Assembly (NCBI GenBank): GCA_910577945.1
Contig: CAJTNI010000023.1
Span: forward strand, 1 to 28,440
DNA from: an uncultured Christensenella sp.
GTDB taxonomy: Bacteria > Bacillota > Clostridia > Christensenellales > Pumilibacteraceae
Reading direction: 5' to 3'
DNA length: 28,440 nt
Shown here: piece by piece, positions 6,867 through 14,358 of the stretch
Position numbering within the stretch: the stretch's first letter is position 1
Layout: every line of letters starts with the position of its first letter
Notes under the pieces: model-generated
The model's input: only the letters and a program-made list of their open reading frames with translations
The model's database searches: none
Told to the model about the DNA's origin: nothing
Position numbers and translations under genes: made by a program

Positions 6867-8687
6867 TTATTTTTCTTCGCCTTCCGTTCCACTCTCGCCG
6901 TCCGCATTGCTCTTGCCGCCGCCGTGCACCGACTTACCTGCGGAAACGGTTTTACGCTTGGTCGTGCCGCTCGTCGATTTCGAGCCGCCTGTCGCCGTTC
7001 TGCTTGCAGACGGCTTGCTCGTCCGCGGCGTTTTCGGCGCGACGGGCTTATCGGGAGACTCTGCCTTATCCGCATCGTCGGCGGGCACAGGCTGTTCGGC
7101 GCGCTCGTCTTGCGCTACGGAATTATCGTCAGCCTCCCCGATTTGCGGCGCGGCGTCCGCCGCCCGCTCTTGCTCTTGCGATATATACTCTTGCGAATCA
7201 TTTTCTTTCGGCACTTGCGTATTCGGTTCTTGCGCTTGCTCTTTAATTTGGGGCTGCGTCGTATCGCTGCGGTCGGACGCATTCATATCGAACGGGTCGC
7301 TCGCCCGACCTGACGACGCGGGCAACGCGTCCAAGCCGAACGGGTCGAGCGAATCGCCGCGCGCCGACGGCGCGTCGTTATTGGGTATTCCCGGGAAAAT
7401 ATCGTCGAGCGCCGATACGCGCTTTACGTCCACGAAGATATCGGCGGAGTTTTTATCCTCGTAGTCCATGCCGAACACCGCCATTTTGACGGTTTTGGGC
7501 TGCGGCGCGACTATCGGATATTTCTTTGCCAAGCGCGCGTTTACGAGATACGTTGCCGGCACGCCGATAAGCACCGAGCACAGCACGACGAGATACCAAA
7601 TCCAATCTTTATTGAGCACGTCCGTATCGGGGAAATTCTCGCGGTCGTATTGCATTGCCGCCAAAAATCCGTCGGCTTCCAAAGTCTTAACCATAAACGA
7701 CGCCGCGGTTGCGGTATTTTCGGCGTATTTGGGGTAATTTTTGAGCATATTGGCGTACGTGTCCGCCGAGGTAATCGTCACTCTGTCGTTGTCCGTGACG
7801 TCGAGCGTTTCCCAATCCGCGCCAACCAAATTGAGCGTCGGTATGCCGCTGTTGAAGAACGGCGCGAAAATGCCCGTGTGCGCCCATCTGTAAAAAGGAA
7901 TGCCTTCGAGCGCATACATGCCCGTCATAATGGGCGACTTTTGCGTGGGCTTGTAAATATCGAGCTTGTTGTCCGCCGCCACGCCGTCGAAAAACGGTTC
8001 GCGACGCGACTTGCGTTCGTCGGAGAACGCGTACACATGTTCGAAACCCAGCCGTTGCAGCTCTACCATGAGCACCGTATTCGCGCGGTCGGCTGGCGAC
8101 ATGCCTCTGTAATAATGCTGCGCGCCGTAGTCCGACACCGCGCCCGCGCCGAAAAACACGATAGTAACCGTATAGTCCAAAGCGGGCTTTTGCGCCTGCA
8201 AATATTCCGCTATCGCGAGCGTCGCCGCTACGCCCGTGCAGTTGGCTATCGCGCCCGTCGAACCGACGCCCGAATATCCTGCGGTAGTGCCGTAACGGTT
8301 GTCGTAGTACGCGCCGATAATTACGTTTTTCGCGTTCTCGCCCGCGACGGACGAACGGTACACCGCCTTTACGTTTTGACTGTCCACTTGATAATTATTG
8401 TCCGTCAGCGAAAAGCCGAGCACCTCCACGTCGTCCGTATCGTACCCGAAATCCAAAAGCTCGGTCATCAAATACGTGGCGGCTTTCTTTTCGCCTTTTG
8501 TGTACGTGGTTCTATCCTCGATTGCGGCGAACTCCTCGATTTTGCTTGCCACGCTCTCCGCGGAAATAACAAGCCCGCTACCGTCAACGGAATACTCGGG
8601 CGCGCCGTAATCGGCGCAAGCCGCCATAGCAAAAGCCGATAAAATTACGCATACCAGCGCGCATACGATTGCGATAAATCTTTTCAT
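6867..8687 (-). CDS. M28-like exported protein, apparently without metal ligands, with membrane span and long tail
   Basis: This 606-residue protein starts at an ATG (8687) preceded by GGAGGGG. An N-terminal signal segment (1-23) ends in AMAAC, a lipobox-like site with C24. Residues 45-340 resemble a zinc peptidase of family M28, but the expected ligands look replaced. The H-x-D motif reads AYYDN (126-130). The bridging-Asp segment reads GAIANCTGVAATLAIAEYL (145-163). The Glu-Glu segment reads FFGAGAVSDYG (178-188). No final His is seen near 288-300. A membrane span lies at about 362-384, then a disordered tail of about 220 residues rich in Pro, Ser, Asp/Glu and finally Lys/Ser/Gly. Catalysis is therefore doubtful; a binding or scaffold role is inferred. 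It sits 8 nt after the five-span protein gene. Confidence 0.7.
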   Translation of the reverse strand: MKRFIAIVCALVCVILSAFAMAACADYGAPEYSVDGSGLVISAESVASKIEEFAAIEDRTTYTKGEKKAATYLMTELLDFGYDTDDVEVLGFSLTDNNYQVDSQNVKAVYRSSVAGENAKNVIIGAYYDNRYGTTAGYSGVGSTGAIANCTGVAATLAIAEYLQAQKPALDYTVTIVFFGAGAVSDYGAQHYYRGMSPADRANTVLMVELQRLGFEHVYAFSDERKSRREPFFDGVAADNKLDIYKPTQKSPIMTGMYALEGIPFYRWAHTGIFAPFFNSGIPTLNLVGADWETLDVTDNDRVTITSADTYANMLKNYPKYAENTATAASFMVKTLEADGFLAAMQYDRENFPDTDVLNKDWIWYLVVLCSVLIGVPATYLVNARLAKKYPIVAPQPKTVKMAVFGMDYEDKNSADIFVDVKRVSALDDIFPGIPNNDAPSARGDSLDPFGLDALPASSGRASDPFDMNASDRSDTTQPQIKEQAQEPNTQVPKENDSQEYISQEQERAADAAPQIGEADDNSVAQDERAEQPVPADDADKAESPDKPVAPKTPRTSKPSASRTATGGSKSTSGTTKRKTVSAGKSVHGGGKSNADGESGTEGEEK

Positions 8688-8695
8688 ATCCCCTC

Positions 8696-9232
8696 CTATG
8701 CCACCGCCAAAACGATATTGAGCAGCGCGAGCACGCCGTATACCGCCAAAAATATGTTCATCACTTGCGTAAGCACAATGCGAAACCGCGATTTCTCCAC
8801 ATACTCTTGTTTGAACGCATAGAGCAAATACAGCGCGACAAACGCGAGCGTGATTACGGGGTCGATAATAACGTTTATAATCGACGCGTACAGCGGTATA
8901 GCCAAGTATATCAGCTTGAACAGCGCCAAAAATACGTTGGCTGCAATTACGGTTAGACCCAAGCCGTATTTGACTGACGCCAAGTCGCCGCCCGCGCGCG
9001 CCCAAATCATTTTGAACCCGAACACGGAAATAAGCTCGTAAAGCGCAAATGGCACAAGCCCGCCCAAAAAGAACGACCAAATATCGTTGGTGAACCACTT
9101 GGGCAACCCGTAATACTGACCGTAATACGCCATACTGCCGCGCATAACGAAAAAGCTCGTTGCGCAATAGCTCAAATACACCAGCACGGACAACGCCGCC
9201 TTCGGCAATTTCTTTTTAGCTATATTTATCAA
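8696..9232 (-). CDS. Five-span membrane protein, unknown
   Basis: This 178-residue protein is not recognised. Hydrophobic spans lie at about 13-30, 49-73, 88-112, 115-140 and 150-177, with short loops and basic residues near the N-terminus (MINIAKKKLPK). The start is a TTG at 9232, 6 nt after a strong GGAGG; a nearby GTG is out of frame and soon stops. It ends 8 nt before the M28-like gene, so the two are almost certainly co-transcribed and may form a membrane complex (inference). holA lies 47 nt upstream. Confidence 0.8.
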   Translation of the reverse strand: MINIAKKKLPKAALSVLVYLSYCATSFFVMRGSMAYYGQYYGLPKWFTNDIWSFFLGGLVPFALYELISVFGFKMIWARAGGDLASVKYGLGLTVIAANVFLALFKLIYLAIPLYASIINVIIDPVITLAFVALYLLYAFKQEYVEKSRFRIVLTQVMNIFLAVYGVLALLNIVLAVA

Positions 9233-9279
9233 TACTCACCTCCGTGCGACAAAGCCGCTACGCCGTAAATACGCCGCCG

Positions 9280-10227
9280 TTACGCCCTGCCCGCCGCCTG
9301 CGCCACGAACATGACCAGCGCGTCGTCGATAGACATTGCGCCCGTCTTGTACGCGTAATCGGCACTTGCCAGCATATCCAATATCTTTTTCAGCTGCGCC
9401 TTGGTAAACCCGTCGCTTTCGCGTTTGAGCCGCGCCGCCATGCCGGGCTTGACGCCGAGCGCAGCCAACCCGTCGGGCGCAACCGCCGCCGTAAACATGC
9501 GCTTAAAGCGGTTGTACAAAAGCGTAAACGCCGCCGTCAAATCGTTGTTCTTAGCCATGCCGTTGACTATGGCAAGAGCGCGCGCGCCGTCTCGCGAAAT
9601 TATGCTGTCGCACAAATCGTAAACGACAAACTCGGTATCGGCGCACACCTGTTCTGTTATATCGTCGGCGGTTACGGTATCGCCCGCGCGCAAAAACGAC
9701 AGCTTTTGCGCCTCCGAGTTAATCCTCGTCATATACCTGCCGCAACGATTGTACAACAGCTCTATTTCCTTATCGCTTATTTGCGTTTCGGTCTTGTCGG
9801 TTATAGCGCGCACAAACGGATAAACGAACTTTACGGGCAAGCGGCTGCAATTAAGCGGCGTCGCGCCGACAGGGCACGCCGTAGCAGGCGAATGATTCCA
9901 ACTGTCGTGCGGTATGTAATCTGTCAACACGAGTACAGCCGCGCCGTTGGGCTTTTTAAGATATTCGGAAATCGCGTCCTTGTCCGTTTTGCCGCGCGCA
10001 ACCACTATCCTGTACTTGCCAGTAAGCGGCAGCTGCATAAGCTCCGCGACCAAATCGTCCGCGCGCTCGAAAGCTCGGTCCACGCAGTTGAACGGCTTGG
10101 GCTCTTCCGCCAGCCCGCAGATAAGCGCGACGGCGCGCGAAATTACGTAATCGTCGTCGCCGAAACAGTAATAACATGCGTGCGGCGGCGATGTTTTGAG
10201 TTGCTTTTTAAGCTCGACAAACTCCAT
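9280..10227 (-). CDS. holA: DNA polymerase III subunit delta
   Basis: This 315-residue protein resembles HolA, the clamp-loader subunit that opens the beta sliding clamp. It opens with MEFVELKKQLKT then YYCFGDDDYVI (19-29), the equivalent of the family's Y-x-x-G-x-E/D-x-Y-L/I motif. The C-terminal half has the helical collar region with ALAIVNGMAKNNDLTAAFTL and LLYNRFKRMF. Length is near the usual 320-340. No Shine-Dalgarno precedes the ATG at 10227. Instead a TACAAT box ends 6 nt before it, suggesting a leaderless mRNA. A terminator for the upstream DUF421-DUF4363 unit lies immediately before. Confidence 0.85.
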   Translation of the reverse strand: MEFVELKKQLKTSPPHACYYCFGDDDYVISRAVALICGLAEEPKPFNCVDRAFERADDLVAELMQLPLTGKYRIVVARGKTDKDAISEYLKKPNGAAVLVLTDYIPHDSWNHSPATACPVGATPLNCSRLPVKFVYPFVRAITDKTETQISDKEIELLYNRCGRYMTRINSEAQKLSFLRAGDTVTADDITEQVCADTEFVVYDLCDSIISRDGARALAIVNGMAKNNDLTAAFTLLYNRFKRMFTAAVAPDGLAALGVKPGMAARLKRESDGFTKAQLKKILDMLASADYAYKTGAMSIDDALVMFVAQAAGRA

Positions 10228-10233
10228 AACGGT

Positions 10234-10262
10234 ATTGTAGCATTAAAAAGCGGCAAAAGCAA
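10234..10262 (-). promoter_or_regulatory. Candidate leaderless promoter of holA
   Basis: The minus strand reads TTGCTT (10262-10257), a 17-nt spacer and TACAAT (10239-10234). Only 6 nt separate the -10 box from the ATG at 10227, placing the expected transcription start at or next to the A of ATG. The -35 box is weak (3 of 6) and overlaps the upstream terminator hairpin. Confidence 0.5.
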
Positions 10263-10274
10263 CCGTTTTGCCGC
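10245..10274 (-). terminator. Intrinsic terminator after DUF421-DUF4363
   Basis: The minus strand forms a 9-bp stem GCGGCAAAA / TTTTGCCGC with a 7-nt loop, followed by five T. It lies 11 nt after the DUF4363 stop. Confidence 0.85.
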
Positions 10275-10285
10275 ACACCGCAATA

Positions 10286-10678
10286 TTACAGTAGGTTTGT
10301 GAGGTACGGCATACTGTCAAGCAGTATGTCGTCCACAAAGTTTATAGCCGACTGCGCGAATATGACCGCGTCGTTGTAGTTGTCCGACTTGACAACCTCC
10401 ATGAGGCTGACTATCTTTTCGTCAAGGTTGCGCACGGTATTGTGGTTTTGCAGCATCAACAGTGTGCGCTTGCCCTTTTCCCACTTGCCCGCCACCTTTT
10501 CGCACAGCGCGACGGTTTCGGCGTTGGAAACGTTCGATTCGTTGAGCTCTATGCTCTCCGCGACGACCTCCAACTCGGCTTGCAGACTGTTGTAGAATTT
10601 GTTGACGAATATCAATTCGGCTATCATCGCGCCGACCATAACCGCGAACACGGACAAAATTATTATCGCCTTTTTCAC
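10286..10678 (-). CDS. DUF4363 family protein
   Basis: This 130-residue protein has one N-terminal membrane span (MKKAIIILSVFAVMVGAMIA) that is either an anchor or a signal, followed by a helical domain (about 30-130) with E-x-x-x-W-E-K-G-K-R-T (about 60-76) and a D-D-I-L-like C-terminus. This layout matches DUF4363, a small family found in Clostridia and often next to DUF421 genes. Function is unknown. The GTG start overlaps the DUF421 stop by 4 nt (GTGA), so translation is coupled. A terminator follows directly. Confidence 0.75.
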   Translation of the reverse strand: MKKAIIILSVFAVMVGAMIAELIFVNKFYNSLQAELEVVAESIELNESNVSNAETVALCEKVAGKWEKGKRTLLMLQNHNTVRNLDEKIVSLMEVVKSDNYNDAVIFAQSAINFVDDILLDSMPYLTNLL

Positions 10679-11406
10679 CAGTTGCTACCTCCGCTGATTG
10701 TAACCGTACTGCAAAACGCGGGCGAATGCTTGGGCGAAAAGTACGCGTTGCCGTCCTGCCGCACGTCGGCGTACAAAAGGTCGGAGAGCCGCAGCTTTTT
10801 TTCCTCCAACACGCGCATAACCTCCGATTTTTCCGTGCCCGACAGCTTCAAGTTTTCTTCGATATACTTGCCGTCCACGACGATTTCCAGCGGCAGCAAC
10901 GCCTTTTGCGCGTCGGCTTCGTCGCCGTTCTCGCCGCCGCTCGGCTGCTCGATTTCCTGCGCCTGCGGCTTTTCCACGACGCAAAGCTGACCGTTGGTCT
11001 CGAATATGGCGTACGCTATTTGAGAAAAATCCACGTACCCGCTCGTGCGCACCGCCTCGATAAGGTCGTCGATATTCATGTTCATTTTTTTGAGGTTTTC
11101 GTAATTTATTCCCGACTTATCTATTACGATAACGCTGCTGCCGCTCAGTATCTTGCGCGCCTTTACCGATTTGCGGGAAAGCAACGACAGCAAAATGTGC
11201 AGCGTTGCAAGCGTCAGTATGGGTATTATGCCGTAATACAACGGAATGTACGGGTCGTTCATGGGTATGCACGCAACCTCCGCTATTATGAGCGTAATGA
11301 CCAACTCGAAGGGCTGCATTTCGCCGAGCTGACGCTTGCCCATGAGCCTTATTACGAAGAACACGACCAAAAACGTAATTATGGATTTCAAAAACACTAC
11401 AAACAT
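10675..11406 (-). CDS. DUF421 family membrane protein (YetF/YcaP-like)
   Basis: This 243-residue protein has three N-terminal membrane spans (about 3-22, 33-50 and 55-80) with the family motif RLMGKRQLGEMQPFELV right after the first. A cytoplasmic alpha/beta domain follows, including the usual L-I-E-A-V-R-T-S-G-Y segment. The C-terminal part has an acidic linker (GGENGDEADA) and a further beta-rich segment with VVDGKYIEENL. Function in the family is not established. The ATG at 11406 is chosen because it fits the family N-terminus, but no Shine-Dalgarno is visible; the frame stays open further upstream to 11490. It is paired with DUF4363. Confidence 0.85.
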   Translation of the reverse strand: MFVVFLKSIITFLVVFFVIRLMGKRQLGEMQPFELVITLIIAEVACIPMNDPYIPLYYGIIPILTLATLHILLSLLSRKSVKARKILSGSSVIVIDKSGINYENLKKMNMNIDDLIEAVRTSGYVDFSQIAYAIFETNGQLCVVEKPQAQEIEQPSGGENGDEADAQKALLPLEIVVDGKYIEENLKLSGTEKSEVMRVLEEKKLRLSDLLYADVRQDGNAYFSPKHSPAFCSTVTISGGSNW

Positions 11407-11532
11407 GGTAAGCGTAGTATTTGCCTTATCTTTGACAATAATTCCATTACGACAAAGAAACGGCGCGCGCCGCAATCTCTCGCGACGCACGCCGTGCGTA
11501 AAGCTTTTTAACCGACCGATGCGTTTGAGCTT

Positions 11533-14337
11533 TTATTCGCCGAAAATTCTTCGTAGATATTCGCCCGTTTTGCTTTCCGCAACCTTGGCGACGCGCTCGG
11601 GACTGCCCGTCGCAATCACCTTGCCGCCTGCGTCGCCGCCGCCCGGACCGAGGTCGATTATATAGTCGGCGCATTTGATTACGTCGAGGTTGTGTTCTAT
11701 TACGACGACCGTATTGCCGTTGTCCACAAGCCGCGACAAAATGTTGATTAGCCGCTCCACGTCGGCGGAGTGCAAGCCCGTCGTCGGCTCGTCGAGCACG
11801 TACAGCGTGTTGCATGTGGACACCTTGGACAGCTCGGTGGCAAGCTTTACGCGCTGCGCCTCGCCGCCCGAGAGCGTCGTCGCGGGCTGACCTAGCTTAA
11901 CGTACCCGAGTCCCACGTCCAACAGCGTGCCGAGCTTGCGTTTAAGCGAAGGAATGTTTTTGAAAAACTCGTAGCTTTCCTCGATTGTCATGTCCAAAAC
12001 GTCGGCGATGGATTTGTCGCGATATTTGACTTGCAGCGTTTCGCGGTTGAACCGCTGACCGTGACACACGTCACAGGGCACGTACACGTCGGGCAGGAAG
12101 TTCATTTCTATACGGATTATGCCGTCGCCCTCGCAGTTCTCGCACCTGCCGCCTCGCACGTTAAACGAGAAACGCCCCGAATTGTACCCGCGCTCTTTGG
12201 CGGCGGGCAGCTCGGCGAACAAATCGCGAATCGTAGTCATAGCGCCCGTATATGTGGCTGGATTGGAGCGCGGCGTCCTGCCTATCGGGCTTTGGTCGAT
12301 ATTTATTACCTTATCTATCTTGTCGAGCCCGTCCACGCCGTCGCACCTGCCGACGCGCTGTTTTACGGTGTTGAAGCGGTTGACCGCCGCTGTGTACAGC
12401 GTTTGATTGATGAGTGACGATTTGCCGCTGCCCGACACGCCCGTAACCGCCGTGAACACGCCGAGCGGGATATTGACGGTCACGTTTTGCAAATTGTTTT
12501 CGCACGCGCCGCGCACCGTTATAAATTCGTCCGAGAGCCGCCTCTCGGTCGGAATTTTAATCTTGCGCTCGCCCGACAAAAACTTACCCGTCAGCGAGCC
12601 CGATTTAATAATATCGTCCACAGTGCCCGCCGCAACCACATTGCCGCCGTGCACGCCCGCGCCCTCGCCGATATCGACAATATAGTCGGCGGCGCGCATG
12701 GTGTCCTCGTCGTGCTCCACCACGATAAGCGTGTTGCCGAGGTCGCGCAAATGTTTGAGCGTGCCGATTAGCTTTTCGTTGTCGCATTGGTGCAAGCCTA
12801 TGCTCGGCTCGTCGAGAATGTACAACACGCCCGACAACCCCGAGCCGATTTGCGTTGCGAGACGTATGCGCTGCGCCTCGCCGCCCGAAAGGCTCACCGC
12901 CGAGCGCGACAGCGTAAGATAATCGAGCCCCACGTCCATAAGGAATTTTATACGCGCGCGTATCTCTTTGAGTATGCGCGCGGCTATCATCGCTTTGGAC
13001 TTGTCAAGCTCCAAACTCTCGAAAAACGTGTAAAGCTGCTTGACGGGCAGCGCGCACAGCTCGTCAATGTTCTTGCCTCCTACGCGCACCGACAACGCCT
13101 CTTTGCGCAGCCGCTTGCCGCCGCAGTCGGGACAAGGCTGCGAATTGGTAAACCGACCTATGCGAAAACGCACGCCGTCGCTGGTGGTGTCGGCAAGCCG
13201 CTTTTCCATAAAATTGACAAGCCCGACGTAATCGACGCGCTGCGTGTGGTGATACTGACCCGTTACGTACTCTATTACAATCGGCTCGCCCTCCGAGTAC
13301 AGTATCATATCTCGGATTTCCTGTTTCAGCTTTTTGAACGGCGTGTCGAGCTTGAACCCGAATTTCTTGGACAACGCGGCAAAGCACTTTTCGTAATGCT
13401 GCTGATTTTCGAGCTGTCCGCCGTCCAAAAGGTCGGCAATCGACGTATCGCCGAAAAACAGCAGCTCGGGGTCGACCTTTGTCAAAAATCCGAGCCCGCC
13501 GCACGTAGGGCACGCGCCCCACGGCGAGTTGAACGAGAACAACCGCGGCTCGACCTCGGCTATCGACGTGCCGCAGCTGCCGCACGTGTACTTGGTGTTG
13601 AACAAAAGCTCGTTGTCGTCGTAAAACGCAATCACGAGCCCGTCGGAAAGCTTTAACGCCGTTTCCACCGAATCGGTCAAACGCTGCTGAATATCGGGCT
13701 CGATAACGAGCCTGTCAACCACGACCGATATGTCATGCTTGGAATTTTTGTCGAGCTTGATTTCCTCGTCCACGGTGTAGATATTGCCGTCGACGCGCAT
13801 GCGCGAATATCCGGCGCGCTTGAAATCCTCGAACAGCTTTGCATGCTCGCCCTTTTTGCCGCGTATCACGGGCGAAATTATCATTACGCGCGAGCCCTCG
13901 GGCAGCGCCATGATTTTGTCTACGATTTCGTCCACCGTTTGCTGGTGAATTTCCGCGCCGCAGTTCGGGCAATACACGTCGCCTACGCGCGCATACAAAA
14001 GGCGCATGTAATCGTAAATTTCGGTTACGGTGCCCACCGTCGAACGCGGATTCCGCCCCGTCGTTTTTTGGTCGATTGATATCGCGGGCGAAAGCCCGTC
14101 GATACTGTCCACGTCGGGCTTGTCCATTTGTCCCAAAAACTGCCGCGCATAGCTGGACAGCGATTCGACGTAACGCCGTTGTCCTTCGGCGAATATCGTA
14201 TCGAACGCGAGCGACGTCTTGCCGCTGCCCGACACGCCCGTAAACACCACGAGCTTGTTTTTGGGCACTTTGAGATTGATATTTTTGAGGTTGTTTTCTC
14301 TCGCGCCCTTGATAATGATTTCGTTGTTTTGCGACAT
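11533..14337 (-). CDS. uvrA: Excinuclease ABC subunit A
   Basis: This 934-residue protein is the damage-recognition ATPase of nucleotide excision repair. The first ABC unit has Walker A GVSGSGKTSLAFDT near residue 35, with the signature SLSGGEAQRIRLA in its second half. The second has GVSGSGKSSLINQT and LSGGEAQRVKLA. Zinc modules are seen as CPNCG, C-G-S-C with CPTCGG, CPDCGG, and CENCEGDG with CDVCHG. Length is typical (about 940). The ATG at 14337 has GGAG upstream, 21 nt after the uvrB stop, so uvrB-uvrA form one operon from the promoter at 16361-16390. Confidence 0.98.
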   Translation of the reverse strand: MSQNNEIIIKGARENNLKNINLKVPKNKLVVFTGVSGSGKTSLAFDTIFAEGQRRYVESLSSYARQFLGQMDKPDVDSIDGLSPAISIDQKTTGRNPRSTVGTVTEIYDYMRLLYARVGDVYCPNCGAEIHQQTVDEIVDKIMALPEGSRVMIISPVIRGKKGEHAKLFEDFKRAGYSRMRVDGNIYTVDEEIKLDKNSKHDISVVVDRLVIEPDIQQRLTDSVETALKLSDGLVIAFYDDNELLFNTKYTCGSCGTSIAEVEPRLFSFNSPWGACPTCGGLGFLTKVDPELLFFGDTSIADLLDGGQLENQQHYEKCFAALSKKFGFKLDTPFKKLKQEIRDMILYSEGEPIVIEYVTGQYHHTQRVDYVGLVNFMEKRLADTTSDGVRFRIGRFTNSQPCPDCGGKRLRKEALSVRVGGKNIDELCALPVKQLYTFFESLELDKSKAMIAARILKEIRARIKFLMDVGLDYLTLSRSAVSLSGGEAQRIRLATQIGSGLSGVLYILDEPSIGLHQCDNEKLIGTLKHLRDLGNTLIVVEHDEDTMRAADYIVDIGEGAGVHGGNVVAAGTVDDIIKSGSLTGKFLSGERKIKIPTERRLSDEFITVRGACENNLQNVTVNIPLGVFTAVTGVSGSGKSSLINQTLYTAAVNRFNTVKQRVGRCDGVDGLDKIDKVINIDQSPIGRTPRSNPATYTGAMTTIRDLFAELPAAKERGYNSGRFSFNVRGGRCENCEGDGIIRIEMNFLPDVYVPCDVCHGQRFNRETLQVKYRDKSIADVLDMTIEESYEFFKNIPSLKRKLGTLLDVGLGYVKLGQPATTLSGGEAQRVKLATELSKVSTCNTLYVLDEPTTGLHSADVERLINILSRLVDNGNTVVVIEHNLDVIKCADYIIDLGPGGGDAGGKVIATGSPERVAKVAESKTGEYLRRIFGE

Positions 14338-14358
14338 GTTTTTCTCCGTAATTGCGGG

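Noticed and set aside
7650..8642. 330-codon plus-strand frame opposite the M28-like gene
   Set aside because: It is an Arg/His-rich antisense frame without ribosome-binding site or motif.
11407..11532. Promoter or terminator between uvrA and the DUF421 gene
   Set aside because: ACGCAC-GGC-GTGCGT forms a hairpin but lacks a U-tract, and no convincing -35/-10 pair was found.
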